Of a stretch of 64,000 nucleotides of DNA, positions 1 through 9,462 are shown piece after piece. Position numbers and translations under genes: made by a program. The stretch's first letter is position 1; every line of letters begins with the position of its first letter. The notes below the pieces were generated by a model that ran no database searches, was not told where the DNA came from, and saw only the letters and a list, made by a program, of their open reading frames with translations. The stretch comes from Ketogulonicigenium vulgare WSH-001 (GTDB taxonomy: Bacteria > Pseudomonadota > Alphaproteobacteria > Rhodobacterales > Rhodobacteraceae): NCBI RefSeq assembly GCF_000223375.1, contig NC_017384.1, positions 2,296,501 to 2,360,500 of the forward strand, in the 5' to 3' direction.

Positions 1-2
1 CC

Positions 3-584
3 GCCGTGTCGCTATCGGCCTTTATCGGGTTGGTCGTGGGGCTGATATCTGGGCTGCGCGGCGGCTGGGTTGATCTGGTGCTGATGCGCATCATCGACGC
101 GGTGCTGGCGATCCCGACGCTGCTGTTCATGCTGGTGGTCGCGCTGGTCGTCGGATCGGGGCTGATGCCGCTGATCGTCGCCATCGCCGTGACCAACTGG
201 GTCGTCTATGCCCGCATGGTCAGGGCCGAAGTTTTGCGCGTCAAAGACCTCGATTTCGTCGCTGCGGCGCGGATTGCCCGCGTGTCAGGTGCGACGCTGC
301 TGGGGCGGCACATCCTGCCCAACATCCTGCCCGCCTTTATCGTCGTTGCCACACTGAATATCGGCGCGGTGATCCTGCTGGAAAGCTCGCTGTCGTTCCT
401 GGGCTTTGGCATTCAGGCACCCGGTATCTCGTGGGGGCAAATGCTGGCCGAGGGGCGTCAGTCGCTGGCCACCAGCTGGTGGGTTGCAACCTTCCCTGGC
501 GTGGCGGTCACCATGACCGTTTTCAGCATCATCCTGCTGGGTGACTGGCTGCGTGACTATCTAGACCCGAGGCATCCGGCATGA
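3..584 (+). CDS. ABC transporter permease, DppC/OppC type (5' truncated by window edge)
   Basis: This is the C-terminal part of an inner-membrane permease subunit of a peptide/nickel-type ABC importer. About 193 residues are visible against the usual 280-300, and the frame is open to the window edge, so the start lies outside. Several hydrophobic membrane segments are visible. The cytoplasmic EAA-type loop that docks to the ATPase reads GATLLGRHILPNILP around residue 95 of the visible part. The stop overlaps the start of the following ATPase gene by 4 bases (ATGA), which implies one operon and translational coupling. The substrate cannot be told from the sequence. The downstream flavin monooxygenase hints at an organosulfur or similar small compound, which is inference only. 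Confidence 0.9.
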   Translation, partial: AVSLSAFIGLVVGLISGLRGGWVDLVLMRIIDAVLAIPTLLFMLVVALVVGSGLMPLIVAIAVTNWVVYARMVRAEVLRVKDLDFVAAARIARVSGATLLGRHILPNILPAFIVVATLNIGAVILLESSLSFLGFGIQAPGISWGQMLAEGRQSLATSWWVATFPGVAVTMTVFSIILLGDWLRDYLDPRHPA

Positions 585-2200
585 CCCCCGTTCTGACCTA
601 TCGTAACGCCGCAATCAGCCTGCCGCGCGATGAGGGCCACACCACCTTGGTGCGCGGCGTTGATCTGAATGTCTCGCGCAATGAGATCGTGGCACTGGTC
701 GGCGAAAGTGGATCGGGCAAAACGCTGACCGCCCTCAGCACGCTGGGTCTGCTGCCGCGCGGGGCTGAATTCACCGCCGATACTGCGACGCTGAACGGCC
801 ACGACCTGACCCGGATGACCCCGGAGGGCTGGCGCGCCCTGCGCGGGGCCGAGGTCGGCATCGTGTTTCAAGAACCTTTGTCATCCCTCAATCCCGTGCT
901 GACGATCGGCGATCAGATTGGCGAGGTTCTGTTCTATAAACGCGGCCTCGCCCGCGCCCAGCGCCGCGCGGTTGCAACCGACCTGCTGGCCCGCATGGGC
1001 CTTGCCCGCCCCGCACAGCTGTTGGACGAATATCCGCACCAACTATCGGGCGGGATGCGTCAGCGCGTGATGCTGGCCATCGCCATGGCCGGCGAGCCCT
1101 CGCTGCTGATCTGTGACGAGCCGACCACCGCGCTCGACAACTCGGTGCAGGCGCAGGTGCTAGAGCTGATCGTCGAGACCGCGGCACAGACCGGCGTAGG
1201 CGTGCTGTTCATCACGCATGATTTGTCGGTGGTGGCGCAGGTCGCCGACCGCGTCGCCGTCATGCAGCACGGCGCGATTGTCGAAGCAGCCCCCGTGACC
1301 CAACTGTTCCGCAGCCCGCAGCATCCCTATACGCAAAAGCTGATCGGCCTTGCCCCCCATGTGCCCGCTGTGGTCCGCACCGGCGCGCCTAGTGCCGCAC
1401 CCGAGGCCGCGAAAGCCCCTCTGCTAGAGTTGCGCGATATTACAAAGCGCTATGACGGCAAAACGCTGGCACTGGATCACGTCTCGCTGCAACTCGCGGC
1501 GGGCGAGACGCTGGGCATCGTAGGCGAATCGGGGTCAGGGAAATCATCACTGGCCAAGATCATCACCGGATTGCAACGCCCCGATAGTGGCAGCGTGCTG
1601 TTTGACGGGCGCGACCTGCTCAATGGCCCCGCCGGTGCTGGCAGCGATGTGCAGATGGTGTTCCAAGACCCGTTTTCATCCCTGAACCCGCGTATGCGGA
1701 TCGGCGCGATCATTACCGAGCCCCTCTATGCCCTCAGCCGCCTGTCCCGCACCGTGGCCGCGAACGAGGCTGCCCGCCTGTTGGAAACAGTCGGCCTGTC
1801 CCCCGATATGGCAACCCGCTTTCCGCACCAACTGTCGGGCGGCCAGCGCCAGCGCGTCGGCATTGCCCGCGCCCTGTCGGTGCGGCCGCGCCTGCTGATC
1901 TGTGACGAGCCTGTCTCGGCGCTCGATGTCTCGGTTCAGGCCGAGATTCTGGCCCTGCTGCAGCGCCTGAAATCCGAATTCAGCCTGACAACGATCTTTA
2001 TCGCCCACGGCCTCGACAGTGTTTACGCCGTCTCGGACAAGGTTGCGGTGATGAGCCAGGGCAAGGTCGTCGAATCCGGCCCGCGCGATCAGGTCTTTGG
2101 CGCACCGCAGCATGATTATACCCGCAAACTTCTGGACGCGATCCTCGACAGCGATCCCGCCCAAAGCCGTTTCCGCCGCAACCCTTTGCAGCACGCCTAA
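581..2200 (+). CDS. ABC transporter ATP-binding protein, fused DppD-DppF type
   Basis: This cytoplasmic protein of 539 residues carries two complete ATPase domains and powers the adjacent permease. Domain 1 has Walker A GESGSGKT at residues 41-48, signature LSGGM at 155-159 and Walker B LLICDE at 175-180. Domain 2 has Walker A at 315-322, signature LSGGQ at 418-422 and Walker B at 438-443. Each domain ends with the C-terminal extension typical of oligopeptide ATPases (PQHPYTQKL and PQHDYTRKL). Separate DppD and DppF proteins are more common, but this fusion is a known variant (YejF/GsiA-like). The gene starts inside the permease stop codon, and the monooxygenase begins 10 bases after its end, so all three are probably co-transcribed. 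Confidence 0.93.
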   Translation: MTPVLTYRNAAISLPRDEGHTTLVRGVDLNVSRNEIVALVGESGSGKTLTALSTLGLLPRGAEFTADTATLNGHDLTRMTPEGWRALRGAEVGIVFQEPLSSLNPVLTIGDQIGEVLFYKRGLARAQRRAVATDLLARMGLARPAQLLDEYPHQLSGGMRQRVMLAIAMAGEPSLLICDEPTTALDNSVQAQVLELIVETAAQTGVGVLFITHDLSVVAQVADRVAVMQHGAIVEAAPVTQLFRSPQHPYTQKLIGLAPHVPAVVRTGAPSAAPEAAKAPLLELRDITKRYDGKTLALDHVSLQLAAGETLGIVGESGSGKSSLAKIITGLQRPDSGSVLFDGRDLLNGPAGAGSDVQMVFQDPFSSLNPRMRIGAIITEPLYALSRLSRTVAANEAARLLETVGLSPDMATRFPHQLSGGQRQRVGIARALSVRPRLLICDEPVSALDVSVQAEILALLQRLKSEFSLTTIFIAHGLDSVYAVSDKVAVMSQGKVVESGPRDQVFGAPQHDYTRKLLDAILDSDPAQSRFRRNPLQHA

Positions 2201-2210
2201 AGGATAGACC

Positions 2211-3500
2211 ATGACAGACCGTCAGATGCATTTCGGCCTTTTCCACCTGCCGCTGGGCCGTCACCCCTATGCGTGGCGCCGCGACGATGCCGAAGGCCAC
2301 CCCGAGGATCTGGCCTGGGCGATCCGCACCGCCCAAAAGGCCGAGGAAGGCCTGTTCGACGCATTCTTTCTGGCCGATAATTTGGTCGGTCCGGTGCTGG
2401 ACGAGCAGGGCCGCCCCGGCGGGTTTGAACCGCTGACCCTGCTGGGCGCGATTGCCGCTACCACCAGCCGCATCGGGCTGGTCGCGACGGTCTCGACCTC
2501 GTTTTCGGAACCGCTGAATATCGCGCGCATGTTCGCATCACTCGATCATATGTCGGGCGGGCGCGTCGGCTGGAATGTCGTCACCTCGCAATCCGACCGC
2601 GCGGCGCAGAATTTCGGCTGGGACAAGCTAGAGGATCACGCCACCCGCTATGCCCGCGCCGCCGAATATATCGCCGTTTGCCGCGCCCTGTGGCATTCGT
2701 GGGAACCGGGCGCGCTGGCGCTGGACAAAGCCAGCGGCACGATGGTCGACCGTCACCGCGTCCATGACATCAACCACGCGGGCCAGTTCTATAAGGTGCG
2801 CGGCCCCCTGAACCTGTCGCGCATGCCGCAGGTCGAGCCCGTGATCTTTCAGGCCGGCTCCTCGGGCGATGGCATCGGCCTTGCGGGTTCGGTCGCCGAT
2901 GTGGCCTTTACCGCGCAGGATTCGATTGCTGACGGCCTCGCCTTCCGTGACGCGCTGTACAAGGCTGCGGCAGGGCGCACGGATGGCCACCTGCCGCTGA
3001 TCATGCCCGGCGTCATGCCCATCGTTGGCCGCACGAATGCCGAGGCGCGCGAGAAATTCGCCCTGCTGCAGGACAATACCGATATCGCCGCCGGTATCCG
3101 CCAGCTTTCGGGCCGTTGGGGCTATGACCTGTCGACCTATGACCCCGAAGGCCCCGTCCCCGAACCCGGTCCCAATGTCCACGGCCAAAGCCGCGTGCAG
3201 ATGCTGCTGCAAAAATCGCGCGAGGAGAATTACCGCCTGCGCGATCTGGCGGCGCTGGCCATCGCCTCGCACGGGCACCGCATTGTCGTCGGCGCGCCGG
3301 ACGAGATCGCGGATGATCTGGAAAAATGGTTCACATCGGGCGCAGCAGACGGGTTCAACATCATCCCCGCTAGCATGCCCGACGGGGTCGATGATTTCGT
3401 CGATCTGGTGGTGCCTGTGCTGCAAGAGCGCGGCCTTTACCGTAAATCCTATGCGGGCAAGACCTTGCGCGCGCATCTGGGGTTGAAAACACCGGAATAA
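2211..3500 (+). CDS. LLM-class flavin-dependent monooxygenase (NtaA/SnaA/DszA family)
   Basis: This is a cytoplasmic flavin-dependent oxidoreductase of 429 residues, the usual length of the NtaA/SnaA/DszA branch of bacterial luciferase-like monooxygenases. These enzymes use FMNH2 from a separate reductase to oxidise substrates such as NTA, sulfones or other small organics. Family features visible include the N-terminal HPYAWR stretch, GGRVGWNVVTS around residues 115-125 and FQAGSSGDG near residue 217. The start ATG follows the purine-rich stretch AAAGGATAGACC. It sits directly behind a peptide-type ABC importer, an arrangement often seen when the transporter supplies the substrate. The actual substrate is unknown. 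Confidence 0.88.
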   Translation: MTDRQMHFGLFHLPLGRHPYAWRRDDAEGHPEDLAWAIRTAQKAEEGLFDAFFLADNLVGPVLDEQGRPGGFEPLTLLGAIAATTSRIGLVATVSTSFSEPLNIARMFASLDHMSGGRVGWNVVTSQSDRAAQNFGWDKLEDHATRYARAAEYIAVCRALWHSWEPGALALDKASGTMVDRHRVHDINHAGQFYKVRGPLNLSRMPQVEPVIFQAGSSGDGIGLAGSVADVAFTAQDSIADGLAFRDALYKAAAGRTDGHLPLIMPGVMPIVGRTNAEAREKFALLQDNTDIAAGIRQLSGRWGYDLSTYDPEGPVPEPGPNVHGQSRVQMLLQKSREENYRLRDLAALAIASHGHRIVVGAPDEIADDLEKWFTSGAADGFNIIPASMPDGVDDFVDLVVPVLQERGLYRKSYAGKTLRAHLGLKTPE

Positions 3501-3504
3501 CGAA

Positions 3505-3524
3505 GGGGCCCTGCGGGGCCTTTT
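3505..3524 (+). terminator. Possible rho-independent terminator after the monooxygenase gene
   Basis: A short GC-rich hairpin (GGCCC paired with GGGCC, extended by G-U pairs) starts 4 bases after the monooxygenase stop codon and is followed by TTTTC. The stem is short, so it may be leaky. It would close the ABC transporter-monooxygenase operon. Confidence 0.5.
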
Positions 3525-3539
3525 CATTTGCCCAAAACA

Positions 3540-3571
3540 AAACCGCCGCCCTGTCCGGGGCGGCGGTTTTG
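3540..3571. terminator. Bidirectional terminator between monooxygenase and tRNA-Thr
   Basis: A strong hairpin, AACCGCCGCC paired with GGCGGCGGTT, is flanked by A-rich sequence on the left and TTTTGTTT on the right. It can therefore stop transcripts from both sides. It lies 9 bases beyond the CCA end of the minus-strand tRNA gene. Confidence 0.75.
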
Positions 3572-3579
3572 TTTGGTAG

Positions 3580-3655
3580 TGGTGCCGCTGAAGGGACTCG
3601 AACCCCCGACCCCATCATTACGAATGACGTGCTCTACCAGCTGAGCTACAGCGGC
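3580..3655 (-). tRNA. tRNA-Thr (anticodon CGT)
   Basis: Read on the minus strand, a complete 76-base cloverleaf can be drawn. The acceptor stem is GCCGCTG paired with CAGCGGC, and the D-arm region is AGCTCAGCTGGTAGAGC. The anticodon stem CGTCA/TGATG carries the loop TTCGTAA with anticodon CGT, which reads ACG (Thr). The T-arm is GGGGGTTCGAGTCCC. The discriminator is A and the CCA tail is encoded. The gene stands alone between the monooxygenase and hemY. Confidence 0.97.
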
Positions 3656-3696
3656 GACGCGCGGCAAATAGCATCCTGAAACGTCAAGGGAAAGAC

Positions 3697-5241
3697 CTAA
3701 TTTGCGCGTCGTGTATCGGTTTCTTCGGGCAACTCGACGTCAGGGGGTGGCGGCAGAATGACCTCTTCTTCCGCATCCTCGACCTTGGTCTGCGGCGCGG
3801 GCGTTGGGGCCGGTTTCACCGCCTGTTCAACCACATCGCCGGACAGATCAACCGGCGCAACGGGCGCGCCAACGATCAGCGGCAGCATTGCTGCGCCGCC
3901 TGGCATAGCGAAATCGCTGGCAGGCGGCGTGGTCCAGGCCAAAGTGTCAAAACCATGGCAGGACGCGCAGACCGGCAGCCATTGCGCATGCACCTTGCCG
4001 CATTGGCCGCAAACCCATTGCGGCCCGCGCGGGGCCGTCAAAGCGCGGGTCAGCCAGCCGCGCACCACGGATTCGTCAGCGCCCATGCCCCGCTCGATCG
4101 CGGCCATCAGCGCAAGCGAGCGCGAGGTTGCATCCGCCCCCTCGACCAATTCACCCAAGGCGCGCCGCGCCGCCGGGAAATCACCATTGGCGATCAGCAG
4201 CTCGGCCCGCAGCATTTTATTTTCGGCATGATCGGTACGCAGGTTGGTCAGCGTCTCGAATCGCGCAAGACGCTGGTCGGGACGTTCGTCGGGCATGATC
4301 TCGGCAAAGGCTTCGGCCAGATCGGGGTGGGGCTGCACTTCCCAGGCCTTGCGCAGGACACGCGTGGCATAGCGCGGGTTGCCATCCTTGATATAGCTGC
4401 GCGCGGCCATGACGGCGGCGGGCACCAGATCGGGGGACAGACGGTTCGCCTCGATCGCGCGTTCGCGCGCATCGATTGGCACCTTGTCGTCAAAGACGGC
4501 CTGCGCCTCGGACAGGGCCAGCACGGCATCACGGCGGCGATAGACATCACGCGGCAGCGCGCCGCGCCGTGCCTTTTCGCCCAAGGTTGCACGCGCACCG
4601 GCCCAATCGCTGCTTTCAGCCTGCAACCGCAGCAGAACATCTTGCACCTCGACATTCTCGGGGCGGGCTTTGAACGCGGCTTCGGCCAGTTTCAGCGCAG
4701 TGACGGTATCACCAGCCGTCAGCTTTTGCTTCATCAGCCCCTGCAACGCGACAAAGCGGGTGCGATCGCTGGTCAGCAATTCTTTATAGGTTTCCTCGGC
4801 CAGATGGGTCTCGCCCGCGCGCTCGGCGGTATGGGCAAGCAGCACATGTGTCACATCAGGCGCGCCGAGGTATTTATCCGCGACTTTGGCACGGGCCAGC
4901 GCCTCTTTCGCCTCGCCTGCGGCCAGCGCCAGCACACTGTCGGACAGGGCTTTCATACCCTTACGCTCGCGCCCACGGCTGAAATAACGCGAAACGGCCG
5001 TGTCATCGCCATTGATGAACCGCAGCACCGCCAGCAGCAGACCCAGCAGGCGCAGCACCGCCCAGAACAATAGCATCACGATCGCAATCGCAACGACGCT
5101 TTCCAGCGGGCGCAGGGTCACCTCGACCCCGCCAAGGGTGACAACCGCACCACCGGGCATTTCTGCCAACCAAACGGCACCGGCCGTCACACCGGTGACG
5201 ATCACAACGAAGGTCAGGATTTTAAGCAGTGACCAGATCAT
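3697..5241 (-). CDS. hemY: HemY-family TPR membrane protein with C-terminal zinc-ribbon motif
   Basis: The protein has 514 residues of the COG3898/HemY family: two N-terminal membrane segments, then a long TPR-like helical repeat region facing the periplasm or cytoplasm. It is unrelated to the protoporphyrinogen oxidase also called HemY. The exact role in heme synthesis is unsettled. The start is placed at the second of two adjacent ATGs, since the SD-like AGAGGG abuts the first. Near residues 418-435 there are two CxxC pairs, CGQC and CASC, ten residues apart, in an aromatic setting like the rubredoxin-type metal site of LapB. A Pro-rich acidic tail follows. It is the last gene of hemD-mitofilin-hemY, all on the minus strand. 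Confidence 0.85.
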   Translation of the reverse strand: MIWSLLKILTFVVIVTGVTAGAVWLAEMPGGAVVTLGGVEVTLRPLESVVAIAIVMLLFWAVLRLLGLLLAVLRFINGDDTAVSRYFSRGRERKGMKALSDSVLALAAGEAKEALARAKVADKYLGAPDVTHVLLAHTAERAGETHLAEETYKELLTSDRTRFVALQGLMKQKLTAGDTVTALKLAEAAFKARPENVEVQDVLLRLQAESSDWAGARATLGEKARRGALPRDVYRRRDAVLALSEAQAVFDDKVPIDARERAIEANRLSPDLVPAAVMAARSYIKDGNPRYATRVLRKAWEVQPHPDLAEAFAEIMPDERPDQRLARFETLTNLRTDHAENKMLRAELLIANGDFPAARRALGELVEGADATSRSLALMAAIERGMGADESVVRGWLTRALTAPRGPQWVCGQCGKVHAQWLPVCASCHGFDTLAWTTPPASDFAMPGGAAMLPLIVGAPVAPVDLSGDVVEQAVKPAPTPAPQTKVEDAEEEVILPPPPDVELPEETDTRRAN

Positions 5242-5254
5242 CATTCCCTCTGCA

Positions 5255-6310
5255 CTATTCTGCCGGTGAGATGGCGGCCACGGCGGCCTCGGCATCCAAA
5301 CGGGCCTGCGCGGCGCCCGTCCATTCAGCCATCGCAGCCTGCGCCCCCGGGGGCAGGCTTGCAACCTCGGCCAAGGCTGCGGTCAAATCGCCCGTCGCAA
5401 CAGCCGCGCCCGCACGCGACAGAACGGCATCCGCGTCCGTCCCCTCGCGCGGCGCGACCGAGCGCAGGTTAAAACGGTTCTGCAAAAAGCCCATCAACCC
5501 GCTTTCACTGCCGCGTTCGGCAACCAGCGCCGCACGGGCGGCGGCGGGGAAATCGTCCTGCAATTGCGCAAGGGTCGGCACGGTTTCAATATTTTGCAAG
5601 GCGGGCGGGATCGCGACACCCTCGGCCTGCAGATCGGCCAGCGCCGCGGCAAAGCCTGCGCCACTGTCAATCGCGGCACGCAGACGGTCTTGGGTCGCAG
5701 CGATCAGACGTTGTTGCGCATCGCTGGCAGCGGCGGTCGCGGCCGCAACGGCTGTTTGTGTCGCCTCGGCCACCTCGGTCGCGCGTGCGGAGGCGAAATC
5801 CTGCAACTGCGCGCCTTGGGCCGCAAGCTGTTCGCGCAAAGCGTCGATCTCGGCCGTGAAGGCCGACGTATCAATGGGTGCACCGCTGGGGGCTGCCTCG
5901 GCCGTGTTCAGACGGCTCTCGAACGCCTCGATCTGGGCAGCGACCGGCGCAATCGCGGCGGCGATCTGATCCGCCAGTGCGGTCTGCATATCGGTTTGTG
6001 CGGCGCCTTGGGCCTCGACGGCGGTGCGCAGCGCATCCAGCGCGGCGCTGGGGTCGGGGCGCGCGGCCAGATCCGCCTCAATCGCGCTCATCCGCTGTGC
6101 AAGCGGGCTGAATTGCATCCCAAGGCCAAGGTAAGCCGCACCATAGCCCAAGGCCGCCGCAACCACCCCCGCCAGCACCAAAGGCACGGCAGCGCTGGCT
6201 TTCTTGGGCGCGACCTCGTCAACGGGTTTGGGCGCATCGCTGGGCGCCGGATCGCGCGCGGGCGCAGGTGGGAGCACAGCTTCGTCTTGCTTGATCTCGG
6301 GATCTGGCAT
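5255..6310 (-). CDS. Mitofilin-domain (COG4223) inner-membrane coiled-coil protein
   Basis: The protein has 351 residues, with a Pro/Ala-rich cytoplasmic head, one membrane helix (about residues 38-60) and a long Ala/Gln-rich coiled-coil region. The C-terminal domain resembles alphaproteobacterial homologues of mitochondrial MICOS Mic60. In alphaproteobacteria this protein is regularly encoded between hemD and hemY, as here, and has been linked to intracytoplasmic-membrane shaping. Its stop is 13 bases before the hemY start, so the two are probably co-transcribed. The very high Ala content makes domain limits approximate. Function is inferred from context and fold rather than from catalytic residues. 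Confidence 0.82.
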   Translation of the reverse strand: MPDPEIKQDEAVLPPAPARDPAPSDAPKPVDEVAPKKASAAVPLVLAGVVAAALGYGAAYLGLGMQFSPLAQRMSAIEADLAARPDPSAALDALRTAVEAQGAAQTDMQTALADQIAAAIAPVAAQIEAFESRLNTAEAAPSGAPIDTSAFTAEIDALREQLAAQGAQLQDFASARATEVAEATQTAVAAATAAASDAQQRLIAATQDRLRAAIDSGAGFAAALADLQAEGVAIPPALQNIETVPTLAQLQDDFPAAARAALVAERGSESGLMGFLQNRFNLRSVAPREGTDADAVLSRAGAAVATGDLTAALAEVASLPPGAQAAMAEWTGAAQARLDAEAAVAAISPAE

Positions 6311-6331
6311 GGAACTCTCCCATCACGCTAT

Positions 6332-6347
6332 TTAGACTGTAATCTAA
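6332..6347. other. Small palindrome in the hemD to mitofilin gap
   Basis: The sequence TTAGACTGTAATCTAA contains inverted arms TTAGA and TCTAA around a 6-base centre. It lies upstream of the mitofilin-like start in an otherwise GC-rich 54-base gap. It could be a regulator-binding site for an internal promoter, but I cannot name the regulator. Confidence 0.3.
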
Positions 6348-6364
6348 CCGCCCCGGCGCGGGCT

Positions 6365-7048
6365 TCAACCCGCTTCGCCAACGGCTTGCGCGACAAGGCG
6401 CTGCATTGCCGAAAGTTCAGGCGTGGGCGCAACGTAAACCTTTGCGGCGGATGGTGCCAATGCTGCCGCAGCCGGGCTGATGGCCACGATGATCAATGGG
6501 GCCGCAAATGGCCCCGCTTTCGCCACCAAAGCCGCAGATCGCGGTGAAAACAGCGGCAGAACCACAGGCGCTGTGCCATTCAATAGCGCAAGGGCGGCGG
6601 GTGAAAGCGGGCAATCCTGCTGATCATAGACCACCAAAGCATCGCAAACACGCCCCGCCGACTGTAGCGCCACGGCCACATCTGCGGCAACATGCGCGCC
6701 GCGCAAATGCAAAAAAGGGCCATTTCCGCCCTCGGCCAGAATGCGGGGCAGCAAATGCGCGGCATCGGGGCCTGCCACGATGGCATCGGCGCCATTGGCG
6801 CGGGCAACCTCGGCTGTGCGCAGGCCGACACACCACGCGGGCAGGCCGGGCGGCAGATCAAGGCGCGCCAAGGCCGCCGCGCCATTTTCCGATGTCAGCA
6901 CCAGCGCCTTTGGCACGCGCAACACCTGCGGGGTCAGCGGGACGATCCGCATGATCGGGCTGATCAGATGGGGCGTCTCGACCCCCAGCCCATCCAAAAA
7001 TCGCTGGGCCGCGCCGAGCGGGCGGGTCAGCAGCAATGTCGCGGCCAT
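6365..7048 (-). CDS. hemD: Uroporphyrinogen-III synthase
   Basis: This cytoplasmic enzyme of the tetrapyrrole pathway cyclises hydroxymethylbilane with inversion of ring D to give uroporphyrinogen III. The 227-residue length is typical. The family is poorly conserved. Supporting features are the N-terminal [14 protein letters not shown], the repeated alpha/beta half-domains, and the [10 protein letters not shown] and [13 protein letters not shown] segments (S/T-x-N/S-G/A patterns seen in HemD). The neighbouring mitofilin and HemY genes match the standard alphaproteobacterial gene order. The gene is divergent from tsaD with 84 bases between them, another frequently seen arrangement. Confidence 0.88.
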   Translation of the reverse strand: MAATLLLTRPLGAAQRFLDGLGVETPHLISPIMRIVPLTPQVLRVPKALVLTSENGAAALARLDLPPGLPAWCVGLRTAEVARANGADAIVAGPDAAHLLPRILAEGGNGPFLHLRGAHVAADVAVALQSAGRVCDALVVYDQQDCPLSPAALALLNGTAPVVLPLFSPRSAALVAKAGPFAAPLIIVAISPAAAALAPSAAKVYVAPTPELSAMQRLVAQAVGEAG

Positions 7049-7132
7049 TCGCCCCTCGCACCGTTGTTTCGCTTGACTGCAAATGTTACCTGCTGGGCGA
7101 CAGGGCGCAACCCGCCCCTTGGGACACTTGCT

Positions 7133-8227
7133 ATGACGACCGCACTCACCATCCTTGGCATTGAATCCAGTTGCGATGATACCGCAGCCGCCGTGCTGCG
7201 CATCAACGGATCAGATGCCGAGATCCTGTCCTCGGTCGTCGCGGGCCAGACCGAATTGCATGCCGATTTTGGCGGCGTCGTCCCCGAGATTGCCGCCCGC
7301 GCCCATGCCGAACGTGTCGACATCTGTGTCGAGGACGCGCTGCAAAGGTCCGGCCTGCCGCTGGATCAGATCGATGCCATCGCCGTCACCGCCGGCCCCG
7401 GCCTGATCGGCGGGGTTCTGGCAGGCGTCATGTGCGCCAAGGGGCTGGCACTGGCGACCGGCAAGCCATTGATCGGGATCAATCATTTGGCTGGCCACGC
7501 GCTGACACCGCGCCTGACGGATGGGTTGGACTTTCCCTATCTGTTGCTGCTGGTTTCGGGCGGACACTGCCAGTTTCTGCTGGTTGAGGGGCCGGACAAC
7601 TTCCGCCGTCTTGGCGGCACGATTGACGATGCCCCGGGCGAAGCCTTTGACAAAACCGCGAAACTTCTGGGCCTGCCGCAACCCGGCGGCCCCGCGGTCG
7701 AGCGTGAGGCCACAAAAGGCGATCCTCGCCGCTTTCCCCTGCCCCGTCCGCTGCTGGATCGGCCCGGTTGCGATATGTCATTTTCTGGCCTGAAAACAGC
7801 TCTGCTGCGCGCCCGTGATGCGGTAGTGGAGGAAAAAGGCGGCATCACGGTGCAGGATCGCGCCGATCTTTGCGCCGCCTTTCAACTGGCGGTGGTCGAT
7901 ATCTTGCACGAGAAATCCCGACGCGCGCTGATTGAATACCTCGCGCTGGCGCCCAGCGCGCCCGCCTTTGCTGTCGCGGGCGGCGTGGCTGCAAACGGCC
8001 CGATCCGCACGGCACTGACGCAGCTTGCAGCGCAGATGGGTGCGAATTTTGTCGCGCCGCCGCTGGCGCTGTGCACCGATAACGCCGCCATGATCGCTTT
8101 TGCGGGCTATGAGGCCCTGCAAAACGGCCAGATCAGCGGCCTTGACCTGTCGGCCCGCCCGCGCTGGCCCCTCGATACATCCGCCGCGCCCCTCCTCGGC
8201 GCTGGCAAAAAAGGAGCGAAAGCATGA
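7133..8227 (+). CDS. tsaD: tRNA N6-adenosine threonylcarbamoyltransferase
   Basis: This 364-residue cytoplasmic enzyme transfers the threonylcarbamoyl group from TC-AMP to A37 of ANN-decoding tRNAs, working with TsaB and TsaE. The ASKHA-type start is [11 protein letters not shown] (residues 8-18), and the metal ligands are in HLAGH (His118 and His122). Later family motifs are LVSGGHCQ and [10 protein letters not shown]. The ATG at 7133 was chosen because the [11 protein letters not shown] core sits at the N-terminus in all family members. Upstream codons in the same frame belong to a longer fortuitous frame across hemD. The stop overlaps the gpsA start (ATGA). Confidence 0.97.
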   Translation: MTTALTILGIESSCDDTAAAVLRINGSDAEILSSVVAGQTELHADFGGVVPEIAARAHAERVDICVEDALQRSGLPLDQIDAIAVTAGPGLIGGVLAGVMCAKGLALATGKPLIGINHLAGHALTPRLTDGLDFPYLLLLVSGGHCQFLLVEGPDNFRRLGGTIDDAPGEAFDKTAKLLGLPQPGGPAVEREATKGDPRRFPLPRPLLDRPGCDMSFSGLKTALLRARDAVVEEKGGITVQDRADLCAAFQLAVVDILHEKSRRALIEYLALAPSAPAFAVAGGVAANGPIRTALTQLAAQMGANFVAPPLALCTDNAAMIAFAGYEALQNGQISGLDLSARPRWPLDTSAAPLLGAGKKGAKA

Positions 8228-9192
8228 CGATTTGCGTGGTTGGCGCAGGCGCCTTTGGAACAGCACTGGCGGTGACCATCGCCCGCGCTGATCCCCAGCG
8301 CGCCGTGCAACTTTGGGTGCGCGACATCACGGCCGAGACGACGATGAACTGGACGGGCGAAAGCCCGCGTCTGCCCGGCGTCAAACTGCCAAAGAATGTG
8401 CATGTCACCTCGCTGAAAGAGGCGCTGGATCAAGCCTCGGTCATTTTGCTGGCCGTACCGGCGCAGGCGTTGCGTCCGTTCCTGATCAAACACGCCGCGC
8501 GCCTTGGGGGCCGCCCGCTGGTGGCCTGCGCCAAGGGCATCGACCTTGAAACGCTGGACGGGCCCAGCGCCACCATTGCTGCAACCGTACCCGATGCAAT
8601 CCCCGCCGTGCTGACGGGCCCCAGCTTTGCCGCCGATATCGCGCGCGGATTGCCCACCGCGCTGACGCTGGCCTGCGCGGATGAGGCGGTGGGCGAGATG
8701 CTGCAAGCTGCCCTCTCGACCCCGACCCTGCGCCTTTACCGCACCACCGACTTGCGCGGCGCAGAACTGGGCGGCGCGCTGAAAAACGTCATGGCGATCG
8801 CCTGCGGCGCGACCATCGGCGCTGGATTTGGCGATTCTGCCCGCGCCGCGCTGCTAACGCGCGGCTATGCGGAGATGAGCCGGATGGCGCTGGCTTTGGG
8901 CGCACGGCCCGAGACGCTCGCCGGTCTTTCGGGGCTTGGCGATCTGGTGCTGACCTGCACCTCGGCGCAGTCGCGCAACTATCGTTTTGGCCTTGCACTG
9001 GGCGAGAGTCGCGCGCCAGATGCAGGCATGACTGTCGAGGGCGTCGCCACCGCAAGCGCCGCAAGCGCACTTGCCGCGCGTCTGGGCATCGAGATGCCGA
9101 TCACCGCCACGGTCGCCCAACTGACCCGGGGCGAGACAACACCAGCCGCCGCCATGCAGGATCTGCTGGCGCGGCCCCTGAAGGAGGAATGA
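8224..9192 (+). CDS. gpsA: NAD(P)-dependent glycerol-3-phosphate dehydrogenase
   Basis: This enzyme reduces dihydroxyacetone phosphate to sn-glycerol 3-phosphate for phospholipid synthesis in the cytoplasm. The 322-residue length is typical. The N-terminal Rossmann motif is [12 protein letters not shown]. Further signatures are [15 protein letters not shown], the catalytic lysine region [12 protein letters not shown] and [12 protein letters not shown]. The gene begins within the tsaD stop codon and is followed immediately by the YciI gene, so tsaD-gpsA-yciI-EVE form a tightly packed operon. The tsaD-gpsA pairing is common in Rhodobacterales. Confidence 0.97.
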   Translation: MTICVVGAGAFGTALAVTIARADPQRAVQLWVRDITAETTMNWTGESPRLPGVKLPKNVHVTSLKEALDQASVILLAVPAQALRPFLIKHAARLGGRPLVACAKGIDLETLDGPSATIAATVPDAIPAVLTGPSFAADIARGLPTALTLACADEAVGEMLQAALSTPTLRLYRTTDLRGAELGGALKNVMAIACGATIGAGFGDSARAALLTRGYAEMSRMALALGARPETLAGLSGLGDLVLTCTSAQSRNYRFGLALGESRAPDAGMTVEGVATASAASALAARLGIEMPITATVAQLTRGETTPAAAMQDLLARPLKEE

Positions 9193-9462
9193 ATGCACTT
9201 TGCCATTATCTGCCGCGACAAGACCGGCGCGCTTGAAACCCGTCTGGCCAATCGCGACGCCCATGTCGCGTTCCTCGGCACGACCAAGGTCGCATTTGCC
9301 GGGCCGTTTTTGGACGAGGCAGGCCAAATGGTCGGATCGCTGATCGTGATCGAGGCGGACAGCCTGCAAGCGGCCAAGGACTGGGCAGCGGGTGACCCCT
9401 ATGGCAAGGCGGGCCTGTTCGAACAGGTCACGATCCAAGAATGGAAAAAGGTCATCGGCTGA
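9193..9462 (+). CDS. YciI family protein
   Basis: This 89-residue protein has the ferredoxin-like alpha/beta YciI (YCII) fold. The conserved features visible are HVAFLG near residue 27, the AGPFLDEAGQMVGSLIVIEA strand pair, and the DPYGKAGLFEQVTIQEWKKV ending with a conserved His/Asp-containing pocket. The molecular function of stand-alone YciI proteins is largely unknown; some have weak hydrolase or isomerase activity. It starts one base after the gpsA stop, and its own stop (TGA) overlaps the ATG of the EVE gene, so translation is probably coupled. Confidence 0.88.
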   Translation: MHFAIICRDKTGALETRLANRDAHVAFLGTTKVAFAGPFLDEAGQMVGSLIVIEADSLQAAKDWAAGDPYGKAGLFEQVTIQEWKKVIG

